64,000 bases of DNA from Caldimonas tepidiphila (GCF_003569765.1 NZ_QXMG01000016.1:35071-99070), one strand, 5' to 3'. Shown: positions 44,600 through 55,516, counted from the first letter of the stretch. The notes: generated by a model not told the origin, from the letters alone. Translations and numbers: made by a program.

Positions 44600-45919
44600 T
44601 CAGGCCTTGACGGAGTAGGACGGCTCGAGCTCCGCGTGCTCCTTGCCGTCCGGCCAGACGTAGCCGACCTCGAACTCGCGCCAGTCGGTGGTCTTCGGCA
44701 CGATCGCCTGGAAGGCGCAGATCTCGGCCGGAATCGCCTGCTCGCCGGTGCCGATCGCCGGTTCGCCGGCCTGGAAGGCGCGCACCGCGTCGAGCATCTG
44801 GCGGCGGAACTCGACGATCGCCAGGTCGCTCGCGCCGAGGCGGTCGTGCGAGCGGTCGGCGATCGGGCCCATCGACACCCACATCGCGACGTCCTGGTTG
44901 GGGAAGCCGGTGATGCCGGTGAAGTTGCCCGCCTTCATCGCCTCGCGGTCCTGCCAGAAGCGGTTCTCCAACGTGCGCAGCGGCCGGTAGTCCGGCGTCA
45001 GGTCCACGCCGACGGTCTGGCGCAGGAACTTGCGCCAGGTCTCGGTCTCGGGCGTCTGCGCCGGGTGGCCCCAGGCGATGAAGTAGAAGGCCGTGTTCGT
45101 GTCGTCCATCGGCACGTTGATGTTGGCCACGTTGTAGAGGTTGTTCGGCGGGATCAGCGCCGTCGCCGGGGCCACGAAGACCGTCGAGCGCACGTAGTCG
45201 TGCGTCGCGGCGTTCTGGATCGGGCGGCGCAGCGCGGCGTAGCGGAAGCCGTAGCCGGTGCGCTGCACCTGCATGCGCGGCGCCTTGTCGGTGGACGGCC
45301 GCAGCCAGGTGTTGGCGGTTGCCTTCGCGCCGTCGACGCGCGCGGGCACCATGTCCGACGAGTGCAGGCTCGAGCTGTGTGCCGAGTCGATCGCGCCTTC
45401 CAGGATCTGCGCCCAGTTGCAGGGCAGCAGCACCTTCGCGATGCTCACTCGGGTGTCCTCGGTCGGCGCCCATCGCGGCGGCACGAATTCCGGCATCGTG
45501 TCGGCCGGCCCCATGTAGGCCCACACCAGGCCGCCCCATTCCTTGACCGGGTAGGCCTTGTGCTTGACCTTCTCGGCCATGCCGCTCGCGGCCGGCTCGG
45601 ACACCATCTCCAGCACGTTGCCCTCGACGTCCATCTTCCAGCCGTGGTAGAGGCAGCGCAGGCCGCCTTCCTCGTTGCGGCCGAAGACGAGCGAGGCGCG
45701 GCGGTGCGGGCAGTACTCGTCCATCACGCCGACGCGGCCGTCGCTGTCGCGGAACACCACCAGGTCCTCGCCGAACAGGCGCGCCTTGGCCGGCGTGCCG
45801 TCGGGCTCCGACACCTCATCGAGCAGGCAGACCGGCTGCCAGTGCCGGCGCATCAGCCGGCCCATCGGTGCATCGCCCTCGACGCGGCACAGCAGTTCGT
45901 TCTCTTCCTTGGTCATCAT
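44600..45919 (-). CDS. ophA2: Phthalate 4,5-dioxygenase, oxygenase subunit (Rieske)
   Basis: A 439-residue Rieske non-haem iron oxygenase, the same length as the Burkholderia phthalate dioxygenase as I recall it. Rieske [2Fe-2S] ligands Cys70, His72, Cys89, His92 (YCPHRRASL ... CLYHGWKMD). Mononuclear iron ligands His181 and His186 with bridging Asp178 (EGAIDSAHSSSLHSSD). It hydroxylates phthalate to 4,5-dihydro-4,5-cis-dihydroxyphthalate using electrons from the reductase at 39916. First gene of the operon; AGGAG lies 6 bp before ATG 45919, and a palindromic operator sits 76-90 bp upstream. Confidence 0.9.
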   Translation of the reverse strand: MMTKEENELLCRVEGDAPMGRLMRRHWQPVCLLDEVSEPDGTPAKARLFGEDLVVFRDSDGRVGVMDEYCPHRRASLVFGRNEEGGLRCLYHGWKMDVEGNVLEMVSEPAASGMAEKVKHKAYPVKEWGGLVWAYMGPADTMPEFVPPRWAPTEDTRVSIAKVLLPCNWAQILEGAIDSAHSSSLHSSDMVPARVDGAKATANTWLRPSTDKAPRMQVQRTGYGFRYAALRRPIQNAATHDYVRSTVFVAPATALIPPNNLYNVANINVPMDDTNTAFYFIAWGHPAQTPETETWRKFLRQTVGVDLTPDYRPLRTLENRFWQDREAMKAGNFTGITGFPNQDVAMWVSMGPIADRSHDRLGASDLAIVEFRRQMLDAVRAFQAGEPAIGTGEQAIPAEICAFQAIVPKTTDWREFEVGYVWPDGKEHAELEPSYSVKA

Positions 45920-45994
45920 GGCGGGCTCCTTTTCTCGCGGTCTCGGCGACACGGGGGCGGGCGGCGTGTCAGGCAACGCATCCGGCGCCCAAAT

Positions 45995-46012
45995 TCTTAG
46001 TCGACTAAGTTT
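45995..46012. promoter_or_regulatory. Candidate MarR operator of the phthalate operon
   Basis: Reading leftward, AAACTTAGTCGACTAAGA: the perfect palindrome CTTAGTCGACTAAG (45996-46009) plus identical flanks to the site at 37203-37220. It lies about 80 bp before the oxygenase start, inside the expected core promoter, a position suited to repression. Confidence 0.7.
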
Positions 46013-46794
46013 TTGGCATGAATATCGCCGCACGGGCAGGTCTGGCGGCGGCGTTCCTTGCTCGAGGCGCTCCTGTCGGCCTCCGGGTCCGCGATGGGAA
46101 GCGAGGGGACAGGTGCCTTTAACTTAGAAGGCTAAGTTTAGTGTAGATCAGTGCTCGGCAAGGAAAACTAGGGTAAGCCCCGAAGCTTGCGGTCCATGAG
46201 TAAGCGCGTGTGACGGCGACGGGCCTGTGCCGGCAGGGGCAGGGGGGCAGGCTCTCGCGACACGTCTCGGAGTCGGTGGCTCGGGGGCGGCCAGAAGACC
46301 ATGGGCCCGCAGGCCCGTCTGCCGCAGGGCGAGCAACTGTGTCCGAGGCAAGGCCTCCGGCGCGAAATCGAAATCCTGGTTGCGCTCGGTGGCCTTGTTT
46401 GCGAGGTCGCCCACCGTTGTCGGCAAAGGCGGTGCAGGAGCGCGGCGGGCAGCTTGATTTAAGTCGCCGCAGCCCGGAAAAAACGGCTCCCGTGATCGAT
46501 GCCGGCGAAGAAGTGAGGTATTTTTGCCGGGCGCCTGGAGCGTCGGAATCCGGTGAGTGCACGTCGCGCCCGGGGCGCGTCGCCCTGGATCCCTTGCGGC
46601 CGTGCCCTGTGCGTCGGGACAGAGTCTTTCGTGCGTTCGCCGGGAGCCGGGCGGAGACGGACAGGCGGTCCGGCACGGCTCCCGACGGCTCCTGATCTCT
46701 GCCGCCCCATAGCTTCCAACCCGCCCGTCGAACGGAAACGGCCATGCGCAAGTGCCGCCCGGCTTCCCGCCCGCTTCACCACAGATTCCGTTGC
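46010..46794. other. ~785-bp region between phthalate operon and lipoprotein gene
   Basis: Carries the operon's promoter side and a second operator-like repeat (46121-46138) near its left end. Open frames in both directions over 46200-46750 are Arg/Pro-rich without domains, and none has a convincing start. A leftward stretch around 46330-46430 (LANKATERNQDFDFAPEALP, RTQLLALRQTGLRAHG) has more protein-like composition and might be a decayed gene, but I cannot support a call. Confidence 0.45.
46121..46138. promoter_or_regulatory. Third operator-like repeat, AACTTAG-N4-CTAAGTT
   Basis: Same AACTTAG half-site and 4-bp spacing as the two perfect palindromes at 37203 and 45995, with AAGG in the middle instead of TCGA. 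It lies ~200 bp upstream of the oxygenase gene, possibly an auxiliary site. Confidence 0.5.
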
Positions 46795-47733
46795 ATGATC
46801 CCCCGCCCGGAGAAACTCTCGCTCGTCCTGCTGCTGCTGCCTCTCCTTGCGGGATGTTCGCAGGACCGGCCGGAGCGCGTGTCGCCCCGGCCGCCGCTCC
46901 CGGCCCCCGCGGTGAAGGGCGCGCCGACCGCCGCGGTGGCTCCGGCACCGGCCGGGGATCGCGGCGAAGCGGGGCAGGCCACCCTGTCCGACATGCTGAT
47001 GCGGGCGGCTTTCGAGGCGGACTTCCATGCCGCGACCGGCGTTGCGCTCCGCCCCATCCCGGATCCGGTGAACAGGAAAAGAATGGGGCTCCACGCGGTG
47101 AGCGCCGTCGCCGCGACCTTGCTGCCCGGCGGCGATGCAGTCCTCGTCGTCAACGCCGAGGACGCGGGCGAGGACGGCGCGCCCCGCTCGTCCCATGCCT
47201 CGCCGGGACTGCTGGGCGTCATCGTCCTGCAGCGGCAGGACGGGCGGTGGGTGGTGCGCCGGCGGCACGAGAGTCTCGCCGCGCTCGGTTCCTCCGGCCG
47301 CATCGGCGAGGTGGTGTGGACCCGTTTCGGCCCGGACCGGCCGGGCTTCGCGGTGATTCACAGCTGGACCGGGCAGGGACACAGCATCGGCCTGCTTTCG
47401 CTGTTCGAACTCGGGGCCGACGGGGTGCGCGAACTGACCGGCGAGCCGATCCGGCTCCACTCCGACAACAGCGGCAATTGCCTGGACGACACGCCGCAAT
47501 GCTGGGACATCGCCGGCACCTGGCGCATTGTCGCGGGAGAAGACCCGGCCTCGCCGGGCGATCTGCTGCTGCAGTTCTCCGGCGAGGAGTCGAGTCTGCA
47601 GATCGTGGAGGGAGAGTCCTCGCCCCCGAAGGGCCCCCGCGTGTCGAGGCCGGTTTCCTCGAGCGCGCGCTATGTCTTCGACGGGACGCGGTACCGGCTG
47701 GCGGACGGCCGCAACGTGGTGCCGGACCTCTGA
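46795..47733 (+). CDS. Lipoprotein of unknown function
   Basis: A 312-residue exported lipoprotein: signal peptide LSLVLLLLPLLAGC with Cys21, a ~45-residue Pro/Ala linker, then a folded domain with repeated beta-type blocks (VSAVAATLLPGGDAVLVVNA, LLGVIVLQRQDGRWVVRRRH, RPGFAVIHSWTGQGHSIGLL) and a Cys pair (NCLDDTPQCWDIAGTWRIV). The pattern suggests a small beta-propeller-like or beta-sandwich fold. ATG 46795 starts the signal peptide; ATG 46744 would add 17 residues. No family recognised. Confidence 0.75.
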   Translation: MIPRPEKLSLVLLLLPLLAGCSQDRPERVSPRPPLPAPAVKGAPTAAVAPAPAGDRGEAGQATLSDMLMRAAFEADFHAATGVALRPIPDPVNRKRMGLHAVSAVAATLLPGGDAVLVVNAEDAGEDGAPRSSHASPGLLGVIVLQRQDGRWVVRRRHESLAALGSSGRIGEVVWTRFGPDRPGFAVIHSWTGQGHSIGLLSLFELGADGVRELTGEPIRLHSDNSGNCLDDTPQCWDIAGTWRIVAGEDPASPGDLLLQFSGEESSLQIVEGESSPPKGPRVSRPVSSSARYVFDGTRYRLADGRNVVPDL

Positions 47734-48073
47734 GCCGGCGGCCCGCGGCGCACCGCCGCGAGCTCCGCAGTCTCGCCGCGCGCGCGGGGCAGGGCCCGCG
47801 GTGCGGCCCGCGCGCAAGCCGGTCTCCTGCCCCGGAACCGGGCCTTTCCGGCAGGTGGCGCGGCCCGCCGGCGAATTCGTGAAAAATTCATGCCCTTCGA
47901 TGGCCCGCGGACGAATCCCGGGCCGAAACTCCTTTCCTGCGGCGGGCCGTTCCCGCCGGCCGCGTCATGCGGCAGCCGGGCATCGGCTCATGCTCCCGGC
48001 AGACTCCCGACACCTCCTGTGCGGCCCTGGGGCGACGATGCCCGCCCGAACCGGGACGCATGAAGTAGCGACG
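47734..48073. other. 340-bp intergenic region, no gene supported
   Basis: Between the lipoprotein and the hybrid kinase. Contains an A/T-rich island, GAATTCGTGAAAAATTC (47873-47889), with inverted GAATT/AATTC ends that could be a promoter or regulator site. The kinase frame is open upstream, with an alternative ATG at 48038. Confidence 0.4.
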
Positions 48074-50986
<2,913 letters not shown>

Positions 50987-50996
50987 CCGCGCGCGG

Positions 50997-51025
50997 TTGA
51001 CACCCGGGAGGCCGGCTCGAAGAAT
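50997..51025 (+). promoter_or_regulatory. Sigma-70-like promoter of the cyanophycinase-like gene
   Basis: TTGACA (50997-51002), 17-bp spacer, AAGAAT (51020-51025), 51 bp before the start codon at 51077. A perfect -35 box is rare in this GC-rich DNA. Confidence 0.45.
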
Positions 51026-51036
51026 GGCCCCTCGGC

Positions 51037-51052
51037 TTGACGGGGGTCAAGC
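51037..51052. promoter_or_regulatory. Inverted repeat CTTGAC-GGGG-GTCAAG
   Basis: A perfect 6-4-6 inverted repeat just downstream of the predicted -10 box and 24 bp before the start codon of the gene at 51077. Could be a repressor operator or a leader hairpin; no regulator is identified. Confidence 0.4.
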
Positions 51053-51076
51053 GAATCTGCTCGGGGAGGAGGATTC

Positions 51077-52141
51077 ATGGGAACGAGTGCCGATACCTGC
51101 GGCGTCCTGGGACGTCGCCTGATCCATTGCGTGCTGGCGGCAGCGCTGGCCTGTACCGGCGTGCTCGCGCAGGCCGCGCCCAAGACCGGCGGCGATGGCG
51201 TCGACAAGGGCTACGACCACTACCTCGTCGGCTCGTCCGCGGACGCGGCGCCCTCGAGCCCTCCGGCGGCGCCGGCGTCGGTGCTGATGGGCGGCGGCAA
51301 GGACGTGGCGGACGCGCTGAAGTGGATGATCGGCAAGGGCGGCGGCGGCGACTTCGTCGTGCTGCGCGCCAGCGGGACCGACGGCTACAACTCCTACATC
51401 TACAAGATGGGCGGGCTCGACTCGGTGGAGACGCTCGTCGTGCGCACCCGCGAGGCGGCCGGCGACGCCTTCGTGCTCGATCGTGTCCGCAAGGCCGAGG
51501 CGGTGTTCATCGCCGGGGGCGACCAGAGCGACTACATCCGGTTGTGGAAGGGCACGCCGCTCGCGTCGGCACTGCAGGATCTCGTCGCGCGCAACGTGCC
51601 GATCGGCGGCACGAGCGCCGGGCTCGCGGTGCTCGGCGAGTTCGACTTCTCAGGCGCGAACGGCACGGTGCTCTCGTCCGAGGTGCTCGCGAATCCCTAC
51701 GACCCGCTGGTGACGCTCGACAGGGGCTTCCTGGCCGCGCACGGCCTCGGCGGCGTCATCGCCGACAGCCACTTCGCCGCGCGCGACCGCATGGGCCGGC
51801 TGCTCGGCTTCGTGGCGCGTCTGGTGAAGGACCGCTGGGTGCGCACGGACGCGGCGCGCGGCATCGGCGTCGACAGCGAGACGGCGCTGCTGATCGACAA
51901 CGGCGTCGCGACCCGCGTCGGCAAGGGCTCGGCCTATTTCCTGCGGCCGGCGCTCGCCCCGCAGGTCTGCGAGCTCGGCAAGCCGCTGACCTTCCGCAAC
52001 GTGCAGGTCGAGCGCCTGTCCGCCGGCGGCTCCTTCGACCTGAGGACCTGGGCCGGCTCCGACGGCGCGACCGCGGGCTACGACGTCTCCGCGGAGGCCG
52101 GCGTGCTGACCTCGGGGCAGCAGGGCGGATCGGCCTACTGA
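51077..52141 (+). CDS. Exported cyanophycinase-like serine peptidase (S51 family)
   Basis: A 354-residue protein: Sec signal peptide (LIHCVLAAALACTGVLAQAA), then a class I glutamine-amidotransferase-like fold with nucleophile Ser180 in IGGTSAGLAVLGEF, preceded by AVFIAGGDQSDYIRLWKGTP and SVLMGGGKDVADALKWM. Also visible are HGLGGVIADSHFAARDRMGR and GIGVDSETALLIDNG, typical of cyanophycinases. These cut beta-Asp-Arg dipeptides from cyanophycin; the extracellular form would use external polymer. No cyanophycin synthetase in the window, so another substrate is possible. Confidence 0.85.
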   Translation: MGTSADTCGVLGRRLIHCVLAAALACTGVLAQAAPKTGGDGVDKGYDHYLVGSSADAAPSSPPAAPASVLMGGGKDVADALKWMIGKGGGGDFVVLRASGTDGYNSYIYKMGGLDSVETLVVRTREAAGDAFVLDRVRKAEAVFIAGGDQSDYIRLWKGTPLASALQDLVARNVPIGGTSAGLAVLGEFDFSGANGTVLSSEVLANPYDPLVTLDRGFLAAHGLGGVIADSHFAARDRMGRLLGFVARLVKDRWVRTDAARGIGVDSETALLIDNGVATRVGKGSAYFLRPALAPQVCELGKPLTFRNVQVERLSAGGSFDLRTWAGSDGATAGYDVSAEAGVLTSGQQGGSAY

Positions 52142-52312
52142 AGCCGCCCCCGCCACGCTGCCGATCCCGCCCTCGCCGGGGCGCACCCCCCGGCCGGGGG
52201 CTGGGGAAGACCCTTGGATTCCCTCTCGTGCCTGCTGGCAATCAAGGAATGACTGCGGGCACGCTCTCAAACTCCTTGCTCTGCAGTTTCAGCCACGCAC
52301 AGGAGGGAAGTC

Positions 52313-52576
52313 ATGGGCAATCGAGAGGACGTGGTGACGGACGGGAAGGTGGAACTTCGGGCGGACTGGGAGGAGCCGAGCGCGACGCTCTTCTGGCGAC
52401 CGCACGACGAGGCCCCGGCCCGCACCCCCGGGGTGGCGAGCGCCGCGCGGGACGGCTGGCAGCCGAGCATCTATCAGGTCGGGGATTTCGACCACGACCA
52501 TGCGCGGGCGCTGCGGGTGATGTCGGCGCTCTGGCGCTTCATGGAGGGGAGCTCGCGGCAGCCCTCCCGCACCTGA
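52313..52576 (+). CDS. Small protein of unknown function
   Basis: An 87-residue acidic, soluble protein (KVELRADWEEPSATLFWRPH, GWQPSIYQVGDFDHDHARAL, VMSALWRFMEGSSRQ). A strong Shine-Dalgarno (AGGAGGGAAG) lies just before ATG 52313. No family recognised; it follows the cyanophycinase-like gene by 171 bp on the same strand. Confidence 0.65.
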   Translation: MGNREDVVTDGKVELRADWEEPSATLFWRPHDEAPARTPGVASAARDGWQPSIYQVGDFDHDHARALRVMSALWRFMEGSSRQPSRT

Positions 52577-52998
52577 CCCACGGATCGGCCTGAACGCGCG
52601 CACCGAGGGAGCGAGGTTCCGCCGGGATTCCTCCCCGCCCGGCCACGGTCCGCGCCAGCGTTCCCGCCGGCAGCGCCGCAGCACGGCCCGAATGGCAGGG
52701 GTTCCCCGGCCTGGCGCACGCTGCCGGCAGGCGACTCGCGAATTCCTTCCGGCACCGTTTGCTGCGCCTGACCGGTTTGCTTCGGGGCACGCCGGGACCA
52801 TCCGATCCCGGGCAGGAGGCCGCCTGTCGGGCGTCAACCGAGGTTGGCGGATCGGATCATGTCGGCCGGGCCGCGGGAACATGGGCGAGCGGCTTCATCC
52901 ATCCGGAGCCCTGGCATACATCTCCATGCTTGAGGGGCCGCGGAAGCAGGAATAGAGTCTCTTCACGGGCCGGCGTCGTCCGGCTCAGGGAGACCGAG
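52577..52998. other. 422-bp intergenic region, no gene supported
   Basis: No open frame with protein-like composition, repeat or clear promoter. The AGGGAGA at 52987-52993 is the ribosome-binding site of the gene at 52999. Confidence 0.45.
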
Positions 52999-53238
52999 AT
53001 GAAAAGGTGCTTGATCGGCTTGGCGCTCTTCGGCGCCGCGGGCCTTGCGCTCGCGCACAACTGCCCCAACGAGATGAAGGCCATCGACGCGAAGCTGGCG
53101 CAGCAGCCGCAGCTGAGCGCGGCCGATGCCGCCCGGGTGAAGCAACTGCGCGCCGAGGGCGAGGCGGCGCACAAGGCGGGCCGGCACGACGATTCGATGA
53201 AGGCGCTGGGGGAGGCCAGGCGCATCCTCGGGGGCTGA
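52999..53238 (+). CDS. Small periplasmic helical protein
   Basis: A 79-residue protein: signal peptide (LIGLALFGAAGLALA), then a short helical hairpin, HNCPNEMKAIDAKLAQQPQL, VKQLRAEGEAAHKAGRHDDS and MKALGEARRILGG. The mature part resembles small tetratricopeptide-like or 'CPxEM-DAKL' proteins of Burkholderiales, with one Cys and a His right after the cleavage site that might bind metal. AGGGAGA precedes the start. Confidence 0.72.
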   Translation: MKRCLIGLALFGAAGLALAHNCPNEMKAIDAKLAQQPQLSAADAARVKQLRAEGEAAHKAGRHDDSMKALGEARRILGG

Positions 53239-53413
53239 GCCTCCTCCCCGCTTCGCCAGCGGCCCGCACTCCCCGTGATGCCTGCCCTTCGCGGGCCGGG
53301 GAGCCGGCGCGCCGCGGCGATGCGGTTCCGCAGGCCTGCCTGTCGTCGAGCCCGTGCACCGGGCTGCGTAGTCGGGAGAGGCGGGTTTTCTCATCCGCAA
53401 CTTCTTTCTTGCG

Positions 53414-54100
53414 ATGAAGAGAGCTCATGACTTGTGCGCAGGGTGCCCGCAGCGGGACCTGTCGCCGATCCGCTGCTGGTTCGGGCTGCTGCTGCTGAAG
53501 CTCGGACTTGCCAGGCGCAACGAACTCGAGCGCGCGCTCGAGGCCGAGCGGCGGCGCAACGAGCAGCTCGGCGCGCTGCTGGTGCGCCTGGGCTGCCTCA
53601 ACGAGCAGCAGCTCGGCGCGCTGCTCTACATCCAGGACCGGGTCGAGGACCCGCGGCGTGCCCTGACGGTGGCCAGCGGGCTGCGCCTGCGGCTCGGCGA
53701 CATGCTGGTCCGCTCCGGGCGCGCCACGCCCGCCCAGATCGAGGAGGCGCTCGCGCAGCAGTCGCGCACCGGGGAGCGGCTGGGCCGCATCGCGGTGATG
53801 CGCGGCTGGCTGCGGCCCGCCGAGCTGCGCCGTGCGCTGCGCTTCCAGGCGCGCGAGATGGACATCGGCTCCGAGGCCGCCTCGCTGCGCCTGGGCGAGA
53901 TGCTGGTCGAGAGCGGCCGCATCACCCGCGAGGATCTGGAGGCGGCGCTGGTACGCCAGCGCCATTCGCACCGCCTGCTGGGCGAGGAGCTGGTCGATGC
54001 CGGCTGCCTGACGCCGGCCGATCTCGCCGCCGTGCTCCGCAGGCAGTGGGGAGCGCAGCGCAAGGCGGACTGCGGGTGGAGCTGGCCGTCGCTGCGCTAG
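53414..54100 (+). CDS. Stand-alone MshEN-repeat protein, candidate cyclic-di-GMP receptor
   Basis: A 228-residue soluble protein made almost wholly of six 24-residue MshEN motifs (R-L-G-x-x-L-V-x-x-G-x-x-x-x-x-x-L-x-x-x-L-x-x-Q) at residues 22-45, 51-74, 93-116, 122-145, 159-182 and 188-211. Within each of the three pairs the spacer is exactly 5 residues, as in the c-di-GMP-binding MshEN domain of MshE/GspE-type ATPases. Pairs 2 and 3 keep nearly all consensus positions (RLGDMLVRSG, RLGRIAVMRG, RLGEMLVESG); pair 1 lacks the leading Arg. No ATPase domain follows. A CxxC (CAGC) precedes the first motif. Binding is inferred. Confidence 0.8.
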   Translation: MKRAHDLCAGCPQRDLSPIRCWFGLLLLKLGLARRNELERALEAERRRNEQLGALLVRLGCLNEQQLGALLYIQDRVEDPRRALTVASGLRLRLGDMLVRSGRATPAQIEEALAQQSRTGERLGRIAVMRGWLRPAELRRALRFQAREMDIGSEAASLRLGEMLVESGRITREDLEAALVRQRHSHRLLGEELVDAGCLTPADLAAVLRRQWGAQRKADCGWSWPSLR

Positions 54101-54678
54101 GCGGTCGTCGCCGGTGCCAGGACTGCGGCGGCAGGGCTCGATCGGCGCGGCCGGCCCGAGCATCGTCGAGTGAGGCCCGGCCGCACGCGCCGCAGTTCCG
54201 GCACATCGCCCGCACTCTCGGGCGCCTGCGCAGGCGCAGCGTGTAAACCTCGTCCTTGTCCGGCCGTCCGTGAAAAAAGGGGCTCAGGGCGCGAGCCTCT
54301 TCGCGATCCCTTCCCCGCCGGATCCCCGCGTTGCAGTGGAAACAGCGCGATCCTCCCTTACACCGGATCGCCGGTCGACGCGGCAGCCATTCGTCCGCAA
54401 GCGCCATGAATCGCAAGCCGAGGTAATCGGGCCGCGGCTTCCCGCGCCTCCCGCTTCCGGCGTCGCTCCCGGCGAGGGAGCGAGGAATCCGCTGCGCCGG
54501 GGCGTGGCGGCCGGCGACGGAAGCGCCGCATGTCTTGCTCGCCGTTACCGCGCGCAGCCCCCGCGCGCATGGGCCTTGCCGTACCGAGGGCAGGCGCCTC
54601 GGCCCGCTGCGGTGTGCACCGCACAGGCACTTTCACGCCGATTCCATTCTTCAACGATCACATCTCGGAGTCAGTTCC
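54101..54678. other. 578-bp intergenic region, no gene supported
   Basis: Upstream of the Gly-rich repeat protein. Frames are Arg/Pro-rich without domains. The last ~40 bp (ATTCCATTCTTCAACGATCA) are A/T-richer and probably carry the promoter and leader of the gene at 54679, with TCGGAG before its start. Confidence 0.4.
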
Positions 54679-55497
54679 ATGAACAAGCAATCTCTCTCCC
54701 GCCTGGCGACGGCCCTTCTCGTCAGTGCATTCGCGGTGAGTGCCGGTGCCCAGACCTCCCCGGGTGGGGGCAGCACCGGCTCGGGCACCTACGGCAGCGG
54801 CTCGGGCGACTCGAGCACGCGGGGCTCGGGCACCGACGCAAGCGGCACGGGAGGCACCGGCGGTTCGGGTGGCCTGGGCAGCAGCGGGGGCGTCGGCAGC
54901 ACCGGCGCAGGGGGCAGTGCGGGCGGCGGCTTGGGCGGGACGGGCGCCGGCTCGACCGGTGGCACCGATGCCAGCGGCTCGGGCGGCATGGGTGGCACCG
55001 GCGGGGCTTCGGGCGGCATGGGCAGCCCGGGTGCCGGCTCGACGGGCGGCACCGATGCCAGTGGCTCGGGCGGCATGGGTGGCACCGGCGGCGGTTCGGG
55101 CGGCATGGGCAGCCCGGGCGCCGGATCGACGGGTGGTACAGATGCCAGCGGCTCGGGCGGCATGGGTGGCACCGGCGGCGCTTCGGGCGGCATGGGCAGC
55201 CCGGACGCCGGCTCGACAGGCGGCACCGATGCCAGCGGTGGCGCGAGCGGCATGGGTTCCGGGGCGGCGAGCGGCGCCGGTGGCGGCTCCGATGCGGCCG
55301 GCACCGGCGCGACGGGCGGCACTGGCGCGACGGGCGGCACCGGCAGCACCGGCGGCACCGGTGCCACCGGCAGCGGCTCGGACCGCAGCAGCTCCGGCGC
55401 CTCGTCGTCCTCCACGGACAAGAAGAAGCGCACGGACCCGTCCTCGCAGGGCCAGGGCAGCGGCTCGGGCATGAGCGGCGGCGGCACCTCGCGCTGA
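54679..55497 (+). CDS. Exported Gly/Ser-rich repeat protein
   Basis: A 272-residue protein: Sec signal (LATALLVSAFAVSAGAQ), then about 245 residues of Gly, Ser, Thr and Ala with almost no hydrophobic residues. The centre holds three nearly perfect 29-residue repeats (GAGSTGGTDASGSGGMGGTG + GASGGMGSP) and the start of a fourth, then GATGGTGATGGTGSTGGTG. The C-terminus is charged (STDKKKRTDPSSQGQ). It is likely an unstructured secreted or surface polymer, comparable to PE-PGRS-like or adhesive glycine-rich proteins only in composition. No known family. Confidence 0.75.
   Translation: MNKQSLSRLATALLVSAFAVSAGAQTSPGGGSTGSGTYGSGSGDSSTRGSGTDASGTGGTGGSGGLGSSGGVGSTGAGGSAGGGLGGTGAGSTGGTDASGSGGMGGTGGASGGMGSPGAGSTGGTDASGSGGMGGTGGGSGGMGSPGAGSTGGTDASGSGGMGGTGGASGGMGSPDAGSTGGTDASGGASGMGSGAASGAGGGSDAAGTGATGGTGATGGTGSTGGTGATGSGSDRSSSGASSSSTDKKKRTDPSSQGQGSGSGMSGGGTSR
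54943..55263 (+). repeat. 87-bp tandem repeat array in the Gly-rich gene
   Basis: Copies at 54943-55029, 55030-55116 and 55117-55203 with a partial, diverging fourth after 55204. The unit is 29 codons, so gain or loss keeps the frame. Copies differ at a few codons (GAS/GGS, GAG/DAG). Confidence 0.85.
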
Positions 55498-55516
55498 GTC
55501 GCGATCCCGTCCCCGA

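Noticed and set aside
42053..46000. A 1315-codon open frame on the + strand across the phthalate operon
   Set aside because: It is antisense to five well-supported genes; composition (Arg/His/Ala/Gly-rich, no domains) is the usual mirror image of GC-rich coding sequence.
46119..46751. 210-codon frame on the - strand upstream of the phthalate operon
   Set aside because: Arg/Pro/Ser-rich, no start signal, covers the operator-like repeat; only a short piece looks protein-like, not enough for a gene call.
54943..55263. CRISPR-like direct repeats
   Set aside because: The 87-bp units are contiguous, in frame, and code for a Gly-rich repeat protein; no spacers.
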